A DNA stretch of 64,000 nucleotides from Azospirillum oleiclasticum (GCF_013423485.1 NZ_JABFFR010000025.1:124001-188000), one strand, 5' to 3'. Shown: positions 48,092-56,779, counted from the stretch's first letter. Translations and numbers: made by a program. Notes: generated by a model not told the origin, from the letters alone.

Positions 48092-49686
48092 CCCGCCGCC
48101 CTCCAGCGCGCGACCGCCGCCTTGACCGCGGCGACGGAGGTCGGCGCCATCGACAGCGTGCGCAGACCGGCGCCCAGCAGCGCCGGCACATGCCGGGGCT
48201 CCCCCGCCAGATCGCCGCACAGGCTGACCTCCCGACCGGTGGCGGCACCATGTACGGCGACGCGGGCGATGAGCTCCATCACCGCGGGCGACGGTTCCGC
48301 CAGCTCGGCCAGCTCGGGCTCGTCCCGGCTGGCGGCCATGGTGTACTGGATCAGATCGTTGCTGCCGATGGACAGGAAATCGGCGTCGAAATCGGCGACG
48401 GACAGGGCCGCCGCCGGCACCTCCACCATCATGCCGAGCGGCGGCCGGGCCGCCGGAACACCCTCGCCCTCCAGCCCGGCCAACGCCTCGTCGAGCAGAT
48501 CCCGGCACCGCCGCAGCTCGTCGGGCACCGACACCATCGGCACCATCACCTTGAGGTTGCCGGCGACGGCGGCACGGGCGAGCGCCCGCAGCTGCACCCG
48601 GAACACCTCCGGGTGACGCAGCGACAGCCGCAAGCCGCGGACGCCGAGGAACGGGTTGCCCTCCCCCGCCCGCGTCAGGCCGGGTATCGGCTTGTCCCCG
48701 CCGGCGTCCAGCGTGCGGATGGTCACCGGCCGGTCGCCGGCCCAATCGAGGATGCGGCGGTAGGCGGCAAGCTGCTCCTCCTCGCCGGGCAACCGGTCGC
48801 GACCCTGGAACAGGAACTCGCTGCGCACCAGCCCGATGCCGTCGACATGGGCGGGGTCGAGCGGCGCCAGATCGTCGGGGCCGGCGATGTTGAGCATCAC
48901 ACGCACCCGCGTGCCATCCGCCGTCACCGCCGGCTTGGCGAGATACGCCGCCTCGACCGCCCGGCGCTCCTCCCACGCGGCGCGCCGTTCGGCGAAGGCG
49001 GCGGCCGTCGCAGGGTCCGGGCGCACCACCAGCGTGCCGGCCGCGCCGTCGAGCAGCGCCGGCGCGCCGTCCTCAAGGCCGCGCAACGCGACACCGACCA
49101 GCATCGGCACGCCGCGCGCCCGCGCCAGGATCGCCACGTGGCTGGTGGCGCTGCCGCGCTCCAGCGCCAGCCCTCCGCCCGCCCACGGCACCGCCAGGAA
49201 GCGCGACGGCGGCAGGTCGGCCGCGGCCAGGATGGCGTCTCCGGGCAGCGCCCGCTCCGCCACGCCGGCCAGCCGGCGCAGCACGCGGTCGCGCAAATCC
49301 TCAAGATCGGCGGCACGGGCGCGGAAATAGGCGTCCTCGGCCGCCGCGTAATCGGCCACCTGGGCGTCGAGCGCGGCGCGGAACGCCACGTCGGCGGGCG
49401 TGCCTCCGGCGATGGCAACAAAGGCCGCCTCGGTCAGCGCCTCGTCCTCCAGCAGGGCGATCTGCACGGCCAGCACCGCCGCCGCCTCGTCGTCGCCGGC
49501 CGCGTCGGCGAGACCGGCAAGCTCGTCGGCGGCCTCCGCCATGGCCCTGCGCAGGGCCGCCGTCTCCATCACCGGAGTGCCCGCGGCGCGCACCCCCGCA
49601 TCGCCATCGTCGAGCCGCAGCAGCGGCCCGGCGGCCATGCCGGGGCTCGCCGCCCTGCCCTGCCGGCTCTCCTCAGTCGCCATCAT
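48088..49686 (-). CDS. PTS enzyme I-like PEP-protein phosphotransferase
   Basis: 532-aa enzyme that takes phosphate from PEP and passes it to HPr. The phospho-acceptor is His183 in LERGSATSHVAILARARGVP. The PEP-binding half has MLNIAGPDDL, GLVRSEFLFQGRDRLPGEEE, DAGGDKPIPGL, SIGSNDLIQYTMAASRD and the acidic-site Cys in SLCGDLAGEP, all intact. In E. coli this part is fused to DhaM; here it is a separate gene. Start 49686 or 49683 overlaps the HPr gene by 11-14 bp. Dedicated to the DhaKLM system by position. Confidence 0.88.
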   Translation of the reverse strand: MMATEESRQGRAASPGMAAGPLLRLDDGDAGVRAAGTPVMETAALRRAMAEAADELAGLADAAGDDEAAAVLAVQIALLEDEALTEAAFVAIAGGTPADVAFRAALDAQVADYAAAEDAYFRARAADLEDLRDRVLRRLAGVAERALPGDAILAAADLPPSRFLAVPWAGGGLALERGSATSHVAILARARGVPMLVGVALRGLEDGAPALLDGAAGTLVVRPDPATAAAFAERRAAWEERRAVEAAYLAKPAVTADGTRVRVMLNIAGPDDLAPLDPAHVDGIGLVRSEFLFQGRDRLPGEEEQLAAYRRILDWAGDRPVTIRTLDAGGDKPIPGLTRAGEGNPFLGVRGLRLSLRHPEVFRVQLRALARAAVAGNLKVMVPMVSVPDELRRCRDLLDEALAGLEGEGVPAARPPLGMMVEVPAAALSVADFDADFLSIGSNDLIQYTMAASRDEPELAELAEPSPAVMELIARVAVHGAATGREVSLCGDLAGEPRHVPALLGAGLRTLSMAPTSVAAVKAAVARWRAAG

Positions 49687-49960
49687 CGAAATCCCGCTCG
49701 ACCAGTCCGACCAACGCCGCCACGGCATCGGCGGCGTCGTCGCCCTCGGCGCGGAAGTGGAGTTCGGTGTCCTTCGGCGCCTTGGCGGCCATCACCTTGA
49801 CGATGCTCTTGGCGTCGATCCACGGTCCCTCGGCCGACAGGCCGAGGTCGATCCGGCTCTGGAAGCTCTTGGCCAGCTTGGTCAGCTTCACCGAGGGTCG
49901 GGCGTGCAGCCCGACCTCGTGGCGCAGCAGGACCGATCCGCGGCTGTGGCCGTTCATCAT
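49673..49960 (-). CDS. HPr family phosphocarrier protein
   Basis: 95-aa phosphocarrier. The phosphorylated residue is His19 in HEVGLHARPSVK; Ser52 sits where HPr kinase would act (DAKSIVKVMAAK). The start is ATG 49960 with AAAGGGGAC before it. Encoded between dhaM and the enzyme I gene, it relays phosphate from enzyme I to DhaM. It is independent of any sugar EIIBC component in the window. Confidence 0.9.
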   Translation of the reverse strand: MMNGHSRGSVLLRHEVGLHARPSVKLTKLAKSFQSRIDLGLSAEGPWIDAKSIVKVMAAKAPKDTELHFRAEGDDAADAVAALVGLVERDFDDGD

Positions 49961-49971
49961 GCCGTCCCCTT

Positions 49972-50379
49972 TCACGCCGGCCTCAATTCTTCGGCGGTGC
50001 GGCGCACCTCCTCCAGGGTGGAGCCGGCCGACGCCTCGGTTCCCGCCATCACCGCGCCCTCGACGATCGGGGCGTTGCACAGCAACACCCGCCCCTGCCG
50101 CTCCTCCGGCAGCATCTCGATGGCCATCTCGCTGTTGGTCTCCGCCCCGCCGAGATCGACCAGGATGGCGACGCCGCGTTCCGACCACGCCCGGTCGATG
50201 GCGTCCAGGATGGCCGGCACGCTGGTGCCGAGACCGCCGTCGGGATTGCCGCCGCACCAAGCCAGCGGCACCTCGTCCCCCACCATCTGGCGGACCATGT
50301 CCGCCGTCCCCCGCGCCACGTCGGGCGAATGCGAGACGATGACGATGCCCACATTTGCGTTCGCGTCCGGCCCAGTCAC
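49972..50379 (-). CDS. dhaM: DhaM, EIIA-Man-type phosphotransfer subunit
   Basis: 135-aa EIIA domain that rephosphorylates ADP bound to DhaL. The phospho-His is His17 in GIVIVSHSPDVARGTADM. GGLGTSVPAILDAID and the strand VAILVDLGGAETNSEMAIEM match the family. It is only the EIIA part: HPr and enzyme I follow as separate genes 11 bp downstream. GTG start 50379 overlaps the dhaL stop. Confidence 0.9.
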   Translation of the reverse strand: MTGPDANANVGIVIVSHSPDVARGTADMVRQMVGDEVPLAWCGGNPDGGLGTSVPAILDAIDRAWSERGVAILVDLGGAETNSEMAIEMLPEERQGRVLLCNAPIVEGAVMAGTEASAGSTLEEVRRTAEELRPA

Positions 50380-50990
50380 GCCTGCTCCTCCAACCAAGTC
50401 ACCACCGCCTCCACCATCAGCGCGGACGACCGCGCCCCCGGATCCATGTGCCCGACGCTGCGCTCGCCCAGGAAGGACGCGCGCCCGCGCACCGCGCGCA
50501 TCGGCACCGTCGCCTCCGCCGCGGCATGGGCCGTCGCGGCGAGCCGCGCGGGCAGCCCCTCCCCGCCCGCCTTCAGCTCCTCCAGCACCGGCACCAGCAC
50601 GTCAAGCATCGTCTTCTGCCCGGCGTCCGACTTGCCGCGCGCCTTCACCGCGGCGACCGCCGCCTCCAGTGCCGGGGCCGCGTCGGCCATCCCCGACTCC
50701 TCCGGCAGCGTCTTGCCCAGCGTCAGGAACAGCGTTCCGTACAACGGTCCGCTGGCACCGCCGACGCGCATCACCAGCGTCTTGCCGATCCCGGCGAGCA
50801 TGGCGGGCAGCGGCTGCGCGGCCAGCGTGTCGGCCTCGGCCAGGACCGTCTCGAACCCGCGCTTCATGTTCAGGCCGTGGTCGCCGTCGCCGATCGCCTG
50901 GTCGAGGCCGGTCAGCTCGTCCGCGTGCGCGATCACCGTGCCGGCGAGCGCGCGGATCAGCCGGGCGCGGGCCGCGGCGTCGATGGTCAT
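50376..50990 (-). CDS. dhaL: DhaL, ADP-binding subunit of dihydroxyacetone kinase
   Basis: 204-aa helical-barrel subunit that holds ADP-Mg as a fixed coenzyme. The Mg-binding aspartates are Asp30, Asp35 and Asp37 in LDQAIGDGDHGLNMKRGF; the nucleotide-loop segments VGGASGPLYGTLFL and RGRASFLGERSVGHMDPGA follow. It overlaps the ABC ATPase gene upstream (ATGA) and dhaM downstream (GTGA), which joins import and phosphorylation genes. Confidence 0.93.
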   Translation of the reverse strand: MTIDAAARARLIRALAGTVIAHADELTGLDQAIGDGDHGLNMKRGFETVLAEADTLAAQPLPAMLAGIGKTLVMRVGGASGPLYGTLFLTLGKTLPEESGMADAAPALEAAVAAVKARGKSDAGQKTMLDVLVPVLEELKAGGEGLPARLAATAHAAAEATVPMRAVRGRASFLGERSVGHMDPGARSSALMVEAVVTWLEEQA

Positions 50991-52069
50991 GGCTGTGCCC
51001 TCCTCAAGGGGGTGGCGGCCGCCGGCTCGCGCGCCGGCGGGGCGGCCTCGATACGCTCGCCCGCCGCGTCGAAGCACAGCGGCGCCACCAGTTCAACCGC
51101 AATCGTGTCGCCGGCCCGCAGCGGCGCGTGCGGGTCGGCCAGCACCACCAGCGCATGCCCGCCGGTTTCCAGATGCAGGTAGCTCTGGTCGCCCAGATGC
51201 TCGACCCGGCGCACCAGCGCCGGCCGGGCGTTCGGCCCCAGGCTGCCGTCCGGGGGGCCGAGGCGCAGATGCTCGGTCCGGGCGCCGATGGTGCGGGTGG
51301 CGGGCGGCGCTCCGGGGGCCGGCAGCAGCCCGGCCGGAAACAGGTTGATCGCCGGCGTGCCGAGCCGGGCCGCGACCTGCACCGAGCGGGGGCGCTCGTA
51401 CACCTCCCGCGGGGTCCCGACCTGGAGCAGACGGCCGCGGTCGAGCACGCCGATGCGGGTGGCCAGCGTCATCGCCTCGATCTGGTCGTGGGTGACGTAC
51501 AGGATGGTGGCTCCCAGCTCGTCCTTGATGCGCTTCAGCTCCAGCCGCAGCCCGGCGCGCAGCTTGGCGTCGAGCGCCGACAGCGGCTCGTCCATCAGAT
51601 AGACCGCCGGACGCCGCACCAGGGCGCGGCCGATCGCCACCCGCTGCATCTCGCCGCCCGACAGCCGTGTCGCCCGATTGCCCAGCTTGTGCCCGATGCG
51701 CAGCAGCGCCGCGATCTCCTCCACCCTCGCGCGGATCGCCGGCTCGGGCTGGCGGTGCAGCGGCGAGCGCAGGGGGAAGGCCAGATTGTCGAAGACTGTC
51801 AGGTGCGGGTACAGGGAGAATTGCTGGAACACGAAGGCCACGTCGCGCCCGGCCGGCGGCACGCCGTCCATCGGCAGGCCGCCGATGGAGACGGTTCCCG
51901 ACTCCGGCCGCTCCAGCCCGGCGACGAGGCGGAGCGTCGTCGTCTTCCCCGCCCCGGTCGGTCCCAGCAGCACCACCAGCTCGCCGTCGCCGACGGTGAG
52001 GCTCAGGTCATCCACGGCGACGGTGGAGCCATAGCGCCGGGACACCGCGTCGAGCGCCACCTCAGCCAT
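50987..52069 (-). CDS. ABC transporter ATP-binding protein (second ATPase)
   Basis: 360-aa MalK-type ATPase. Walker A is GPTGAGKTTT, the signature LSGGEMQRVAIGRA, Walker B LMDEPLSALD, and a C-terminal TOBE/MalK-like domain follows. It differs from the adjacent ATPase, so the importer probably uses a heterodimeric ATPase as in the rhizobial glycerol transporter GlpS/GlpT. It starts 8 bp inside the end of the other ATPase gene and its stop overlaps dhaL. Confidence 0.92.
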   Translation of the reverse strand: MAEVALDAVSRRYGSTVAVDDLSLTVGDGELVVLLGPTGAGKTTTLRLVAGLERPESGTVSIGGLPMDGVPPAGRDVAFVFQQFSLYPHLTVFDNLAFPLRSPLHRQPEPAIRARVEEIAALLRIGHKLGNRATRLSGGEMQRVAIGRALVRRPAVYLMDEPLSALDAKLRAGLRLELKRIKDELGATILYVTHDQIEAMTLATRIGVLDRGRLLQVGTPREVYERPRSVQVAARLGTPAINLFPAGLLPAPGAPPATRTIGARTEHLRLGPPDGSLGPNARPALVRRVEHLGDQSYLHLETGGHALVVLADPHAPLRAGDTIAVELVAPLCFDAAGERIEAAPPAREPAAATPLRRAQP

Positions 52070-53159
52070 GCGCCACCCGATCGTAGAGGTCGCTGCGCAG
52101 CGCCCGCCCCGACGCCGCGTCGAACAGCGCGAGGCTGGCGGCGCGGAAGCTCAGGCCCACCGTCTCCCCGGTGCGCACCCGCCGGCTGGCGGGGATGCGG
52201 GCCTTGAGGGCGCCGGCGGCGGTGGTCACGGTGACGATCTGCGTCGTGCCCATGTACTCCGCCCCCAGAACGGCGCCGCGCAACGCCGCCGCGTCGTCGA
52301 AGCGCACATGCTCCGGCCGGACGCCGAGCGCCAGCGGCCCCTCGGCGCGCTCCTCGTGCAGCTCCGGGACCGGGATGGCGGCCTCGTCGATGACCACCCG
52401 CCGGTCGCCGCGCCGCACCGCGCCGTGGAAGGACAGGAAGTTCATCGGCGGCGAGCCGAGGAAATCGGCCACATACATGGTCGCCGGCCGGTCGTAGATC
52501 TCCTGCGGCGGGCCGTGCTGTTCGATGACGCCGTGATTCATCACGGCGATGCGGTCGGCCATGGACATCGCCTCGAGCTGGTCGTGGGTGACGTAGACGG
52601 TGGTGGCGCCGAGCCGGTCGTGCAGGTCGCGCAGCTCCCCGCACATCAGATGGCGGAACTCGCTGTCCAGCGCGCCCAGCGGCTCGTCCATCAGGAAGGC
52701 CTTGGGCTGGCGCACGATGGCGCGGCCCAGCGCCACCCGCTGGCGGTCGCCGCCGGACAGGCCGGAGACCGGCCGGTCGAGCAGCCCGTCGATGCGCAGC
52801 AGCCGCGCCGTCTCCTCGACGCGGCGGCGGATCTCGGCGCGCGGCACACTCTGGCAGCGCAGCGGGAAGGCGATGTTGCCGCGCACGTCCATGTGCGGGT
52901 ACAGCGCGTACATCTGGAAGACGAAGGCGATGTCGCGCGCCGCGGCGCGGCGCATGGTCACGTCCTCGCCCCCCAGCAGGATGCGGCCGGAGGTCGGCAG
53001 CTCCAGCCCGGCGATCATCCGCAGCGTCGTCGTCTTGCCGCAGCCGGACGGCCCCAGCATGACGAAGAAGGTGCCGTCGTCGATGGTCAGGGTCGAGCCC
53101 TGGACGGCGACGAAGCCGGCGAACTCCTTGCGCACGTTCTCGATCCGGATCTCGGCCAT
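52062..53159 (-). CDS. ABC transporter ATP-binding protein (first ATPase)
   Basis: 365-aa MalK-type ATPase. Walker A GPSGCGKTTT, Q-loop FQMYALYPHMDV, LSGGDRQRVALGRA signature (slightly divergent), Walker B LMDEPLGALD and VTHDQLEA are intact, followed by a TOBE region (LGVRPEHVRF). It is encoded 7 bp after a small membrane protein and is paired with the second ATPase. Confidence 0.92.
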   Translation of the reverse strand: MAEIRIENVRKEFAGFVAVQGSTLTIDDGTFFVMLGPSGCGKTTTLRMIAGLELPTSGRILLGGEDVTMRRAAARDIAFVFQMYALYPHMDVRGNIAFPLRCQSVPRAEIRRRVEETARLLRIDGLLDRPVSGLSGGDRQRVALGRAIVRQPKAFLMDEPLGALDSEFRHLMCGELRDLHDRLGATTVYVTHDQLEAMSMADRIAVMNHGVIEQHGPPQEIYDRPATMYVADFLGSPPMNFLSFHGAVRRGDRRVVIDEAAIPVPELHEERAEGPLALGVRPEHVRFDDAAALRGAVLGAEYMGTTQIVTVTTAAGALKARIPASRRVRTGETVGLSFRAASLALFDAASGRALRSDLYDRVAHG

Positions 53160-53166
53160 GGCGGGT

Positions 53167-53367
53167 CTACTCCGGGAAATGGCTGACGACGAGGAAGGCC
53201 GCGGTGCCGGCCAGGATCACCGCGAAGGACCAGCCGTACAGGTCCAGCGAAAAGGGCTGCATCAGCATCGCGGCACCGGCGCCGATGGTCGCGGTCGCCG
53301 CGTTCTCCCACGGCCGGCGGCGCAGGACGCGGGGCCACCGGCGGGATCGCCCGCTGCGCGCGCTCAT
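53167..53367 (-). CDS. Small membrane protein of the ABC operon, 66 aa
   Basis: Two predicted transmembrane helices (ATIGAGAAMLMQPFSLDLYG and SFAVILAGTAAFLVVSHF) after an Arg-rich cytoplasmic N-terminus. ATGA overlap with the permease upstream shows it belongs to the transporter unit. Small unknown membrane proteins occur at this place in related sugar/glycerol ABC operons (compare GlpU). It could be an accessory or stabilising subunit; no direct evidence. Confidence 0.75.
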   Translation of the reverse strand: MSARSGRSRRWPRVLRRRPWENAATATIGAGAAMLMQPFSLDLYGWSFAVILAGTAAFLVVSHFPE

Positions 53368-54311
53368 CGCCGCACCGCGCCGAAGGTGATGCCGCGCAGC
53401 AGATGCTTGCGCAGGATCACGGTGAAGACGACGATCGGCACCAGGAACAGGGTGGTCCCGGCGGCCACCGCCGGCCAGTCCTGCCCGCCCTCGCCGATGA
53501 TGAAGGGAATGAAGGGCGGCAGGGTCTGCGCCTCGCCCGAGGTCAGCAGCACGGCGAAGGCGTATTCGTTCCAGGCGAAGATCAGGCAGAAGATCGCGGT
53601 GGCGGCGATCCCGGTGGCGGCCTGCGGCAGCACCACCTTGCGGAAGGCGGCGAGGCGCGAATAGCCGTCGATCAGCGCCGCCTCCTCGTACTCGCGCGGG
53701 ATCTCGTCGATGAAGCCCTTCAGCAGCCACACCGCCAGCGAGATGTTCACCGCCGTGTAGAGCAGGATCATGCCAAGGTGCGTGTCGGTCAGGCCCAGCG
53801 ACCGGTACATCAGGAAGATCGGGATCGCCACGGCGATGGGCGGCATCATCCGGGTGGACAGGATGAAGAACAGCAGATCGTCCTTCAGCGGCACCTTGAA
53901 GCGCGAGAAGCCGTAGGCCGCCAGCGTGCCGAGGAACACCGCCAGGACGGTCGAGCCGAAGCCGATCACCAGCGAATTGACGAAACGCTGTCCGAACTTC
54001 GACGGCCCGGCCACCACCATGTTGCGCGAGCGCACGAGACGGTCGACCCAGCCGTCGGCCGGCGGCAGCGCGGCGATGTACTCCGGCGTCTGGCGCGAGC
54101 GGGTGGTGAACAGGTTGACGTACCCCTCCAGCGAGGGTTCGGCGAGCAGCTTCGGCGGGTAGGCGATGGAATCGGGCGGCGTCTTGAAACCGGTCTGGAC
54201 GATCCACAGGATCGGCAGCAGCGTGATCAGCGCGTAGGCGATCACCGCCGCCGCCGCCGCCCGGTTGCGCCAGCGTTCCGCCCGCGGGGGGATGGGTGTG
54301 GCGCCGCTCAT
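53364..54311 (-). CDS. ABC sugar/polyol transporter permease (MalG-like)
   Basis: 315-aa membrane subunit with six predicted helices. The EAA loop is EEAALIDGYSRLAAFRKVVL. A large periplasmic loop between TM1 and TM2 (about 45-115) is longer than in most MalG proteins. Starts at MSGATPIPPRAERW with ATGA overlap to the other permease, and ends overlapping the small membrane protein. Confidence 0.92.
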   Translation of the reverse strand: MSGATPIPPRAERWRNRAAAAAVIAYALITLLPILWIVQTGFKTPPDSIAYPPKLLAEPSLEGYVNLFTTRSRQTPEYIAALPPADGWVDRLVRSRNMVVAGPSKFGQRFVNSLVIGFGSTVLAVFLGTLAAYGFSRFKVPLKDDLLFFILSTRMMPPIAVAIPIFLMYRSLGLTDTHLGMILLYTAVNISLAVWLLKGFIDEIPREYEEAALIDGYSRLAAFRKVVLPQAATGIAATAIFCLIFAWNEYAFAVLLTSGEAQTLPPFIPFIIGEGGQDWPAVAAGTTLFLVPIVVFTVILRKHLLRGITFGAVRR

Positions 54312-55270
54312 CGTTGCTTCACCCCGTTCAGGACCTTGACGTAGATGTTGGCCAGCCCGAACACCGTGACGAACAGGATGACCGCGAAGGCGGAGGAATA
54401 GCCGGTCCGCCATTTCTCGAACGCCTCGCGCTTCAGGGTGATCGAGGCGACCTCGGTCGTCGATCCCGGCCCGCCCGAGGTCAGCAGATTGACCATGTCG
54501 AACATCTTGAAGTTCTCGATGCCGCGGAACAGCACCGCCAGCATCAGGAACGGCAGGACCATCGGCAGGGTGATCGACCAGAAGCGCCGGAACGGCCCGG
54601 CCCGGTCGACCTCCGCCGCCTCGTAGAGATCGTCGGGGATGGAGCGCAGGCCGGCGAGGCAGATCAGCATCACGTAGGGCGTCCACATCCAGGTATCGAC
54701 CAGCACGATCGCCCAGGGGGCCAGCGTCACATCGCCGATCATCTGGAAGGAGCTGGGGTCGCGGCCGGAGACGAACGCGACGACATGGTTGAAGAGGCCG
54801 GTCTGCGGCTGGAACAGGAAGGTCCAGAAATTGCCGACCACCGCCGGCGACAGCATCATCGGCAGCAGGATCACCGTGGTCCAGAGGCCATGGCCGCGGA
54901 ACTGCCGGTTGATCAGCAGCGCCAACCCGAAACCCAGCAGAACCTGGAGCGTGATCGACCAGACGACGAAATGCGCCGTCGTCTGCATGGCGTGCCAGAC
55001 ATCGGGATCGGACAGGATGCTGGTGTAGTTCTCCAGCCCGACCCAGCGCAGCGGCGCGTTGGGCCGGTTGGCGCGGTAGTTGGTGAAGGACAGCCGGATC
55101 GTCCAGATCAGCGGGAAGACGTTGATCGCCAGCAGAAGCAGCATGGTCGGGGTGATGAACAGCCAGGCGACGGCGCGGTCCGACAGGCCGCGCACCCGTG
55201 CGGCGACGACCGGCGGCGTGGCGGCACCGGCGCGCCGCGCCAGCGTGTGGAGGCTGGAGGTCTGGGTCAT
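54308..55270 (-). CDS. ABC sugar/polyol transporter permease (MalF-like)
   Basis: 320-aa membrane subunit with six helices. The EAA-type loop reads YEAAEVDRAGPFRRFWSITL. The N-terminal cytoplasmic segment and FITPTMLLLLAINVFPLIWT first helix are typical. Encoded 72 bp after the binding protein and overlapping the second permease by 4 nt. Confidence 0.92.
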   Translation of the reverse strand: MTQTSSLHTLARRAGAATPPVVAARVRGLSDRAVAWLFITPTMLLLLAINVFPLIWTIRLSFTNYRANRPNAPLRWVGLENYTSILSDPDVWHAMQTTAHFVVWSITLQVLLGFGLALLINRQFRGHGLWTTVILLPMMLSPAVVGNFWTFLFQPQTGLFNHVVAFVSGRDPSSFQMIGDVTLAPWAIVLVDTWMWTPYVMLICLAGLRSIPDDLYEAAEVDRAGPFRRFWSITLPMVLPFLMLAVLFRGIENFKMFDMVNLLTSGGPGSTTEVASITLKREAFEKWRTGYSSAFAVILFVTVFGLANIYVKVLNGVKQR

Positions 55271-55342
55271 GACGGGGCCGTCCGCTGGTGGCCGGGATGC
55301 GACGGAGAACCCCCGGCCGGGTGTGCCGGGGGTGCGGGCCGG

Positions 55343-56668
55343 CTAGAGCTTGCCGTCATCCTTGAACACCTTGGTCCAGTCCCGGATCAGCAGGTCGAGC
55401 GCCTGCTGCGCCGTGCCCTGGCCGGCGATCACGTAGTCGTGCATCCGCTTCTGCATGTCGAGCAGCAGCGTGGCGTAGGACGGCTCGGCCCAGAAATCCT
55501 TCACCATCCCCATGGAGGTCAGGAAATCGGCGGCGAACGGCGCGCTGGCCGGGAAGCCGGGATCGTTCAGCACCGCCTTGTGGCAGGAGTAGCCGCCCAG
55601 CGACCACCATTTCTTCTGAACGTCCGGCTGGGCGAACCACTTGATGTACTGGAGCGCGTCGTCGCGCCGCTCGGAATAGGCGACGACCGAGATGCCCTGG
55701 CCGCCGAGCTGGGTCCCACGCTCCTTCTGCATCGGGTTGACGAAGAATCCGATCTTGTCGCCACCGACGTTGGGGTCCTTGTACAGGCCGGGGAAGAAGG
55801 CGAAGAAGTTCATCTGCATCGCCACCTGGCCCGACTTGAAGGCGTCCAGCCCCTCCTGCATGTAGGCGTTGGTCATGCCGGGAGCGGTGCAGCAATCGTA
55901 GAGCTGCTTGTAGAACTCCAGCCCCTTGACGGCGTCGGCGGAGTTGACGAAGCCCTGCATGCTGTAGGGCTTCTTGGGATCCTCGTACTTGAAGCCGAAG
56001 GCGTAGAGCGCGTTGGTGACGCCCATGGTGATGCCTTCGGAACCGCGCTCGGTGTAGATGTAGGCGCCGTAGACCTTGCGGCCGTCGATTTCCCGCCCCT
56101 GGAAGAAGGACGCGACCTCCTTCAGCTCGTCCCAGGTCTTGGGCGGCGCCAGTTCACGCCCCGCCTTCTGCTGGAACGCCGCCTTGATGTCGGGGCGGGA
56201 GAACCAGTCCTTGCGGTAGGTCCAGCCGATGGCGTCGCCCATCGCCGGCAGCGCCCAGTAATTGGGTGTGTTCTTCGGCCACTCGGAATAGCCGGTGACC
56301 GTCGCCGGCATGAAGTCCTCCATGCGGATGCCTTCACGCTGGAAGAAGTCGTTCAGCTTGACGTAGTGCCCGTTCTCCGCCGCGCCGCCGATCCACTGGC
56401 TGTCGCCGATGATCAGATCGCACAGCTTGCCCTTGGAGTTCAGCTCGTTGAGGAAGCGGTCGGCGTAGCTGGTCCAGGGCACGAACTCGAACTTCATGCC
56501 GATGCCGGACTTGGCCGTGAAGTCCTTCGACAGCTCGACCAGGGCGTTGGCCGGGTCCCACGCGGCCCAGCACAGCGTCAACTGCTTCGATTGCGCCATG
56601 GCCGGCTGGGCCGCCATCACGGTCAGGCCGCAGGCGGCCGCACAGATCAACGTCACCGGAGTTCGCAC
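55343..56668 (-). CDS. ABC transporter substrate-binding protein (sugar/polyol type)
   Basis: 441-aa periplasmic receptor of the MalE/SBP_bac_1 group. GTG 56668 is chosen as the start because GGGGAGGAAAGC precedes it and a clean signal peptide follows (VRTPVTLICAAACGLTVMAA, cleavage near PAMAQ). The mature protein has AAWDPANALVELSKDFTAKS and WTSYADRFLNEL, and an unusual double Cys (YDCCTAPGM). It is the first gene of the 12-gene operon ending at dhaK, so the ligand is likely a compound that the dihydroxyacetone-kinase system phosphorylates. Confidence 0.88.
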   Translation of the reverse strand: MRTPVTLICAAACGLTVMAAQPAMAQSKQLTLCWAAWDPANALVELSKDFTAKSGIGMKFEFVPWTSYADRFLNELNSKGKLCDLIIGDSQWIGGAAENGHYVKLNDFFQREGIRMEDFMPATVTGYSEWPKNTPNYWALPAMGDAIGWTYRKDWFSRPDIKAAFQQKAGRELAPPKTWDELKEVASFFQGREIDGRKVYGAYIYTERGSEGITMGVTNALYAFGFKYEDPKKPYSMQGFVNSADAVKGLEFYKQLYDCCTAPGMTNAYMQEGLDAFKSGQVAMQMNFFAFFPGLYKDPNVGGDKIGFFVNPMQKERGTQLGGQGISVVAYSERRDDALQYIKWFAQPDVQKKWWSLGGYSCHKAVLNDPGFPASAPFAADFLTSMGMVKDFWAEPSYATLLLDMQKRMHDYVIAGQGTAQQALDLLIRDWTKVFKDDGKL

Positions 56669-56750
56669 GCTTTCCTCCCCAGGAACGACCGCCACCAGTC
56701 GGAGGCGGCCATCCGCCCCCACGCGCCGGGTGCCGGAATGTTTAGTGATT

Positions 56751-56777
56751 TGCTTAGTGGAAAGGTTTTCACTTAAC
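56751..56777. promoter_or_regulatory. Candidate operator before the ABC/dha operon
   Basis: TTTAGTGAT and CTTAGTGGAAA are tandem on the plus strand and the second forms a dyad with TTTTCACTTAAC (8 of 11 pairs). It lies about 90 bp upstream of the binding-protein GTG. The regulator could be the XRE protein of the operon. Confidence 0.4.
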
Positions 56778-56779
56778 AG

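Noticed and set aside
54296..56776. Long plus-strand open frame opposite the ABC permease and binding-protein genes
   Set aside because: Composition of an antisense shadow, no domain, and it covers two well-supported minus-strand genes.
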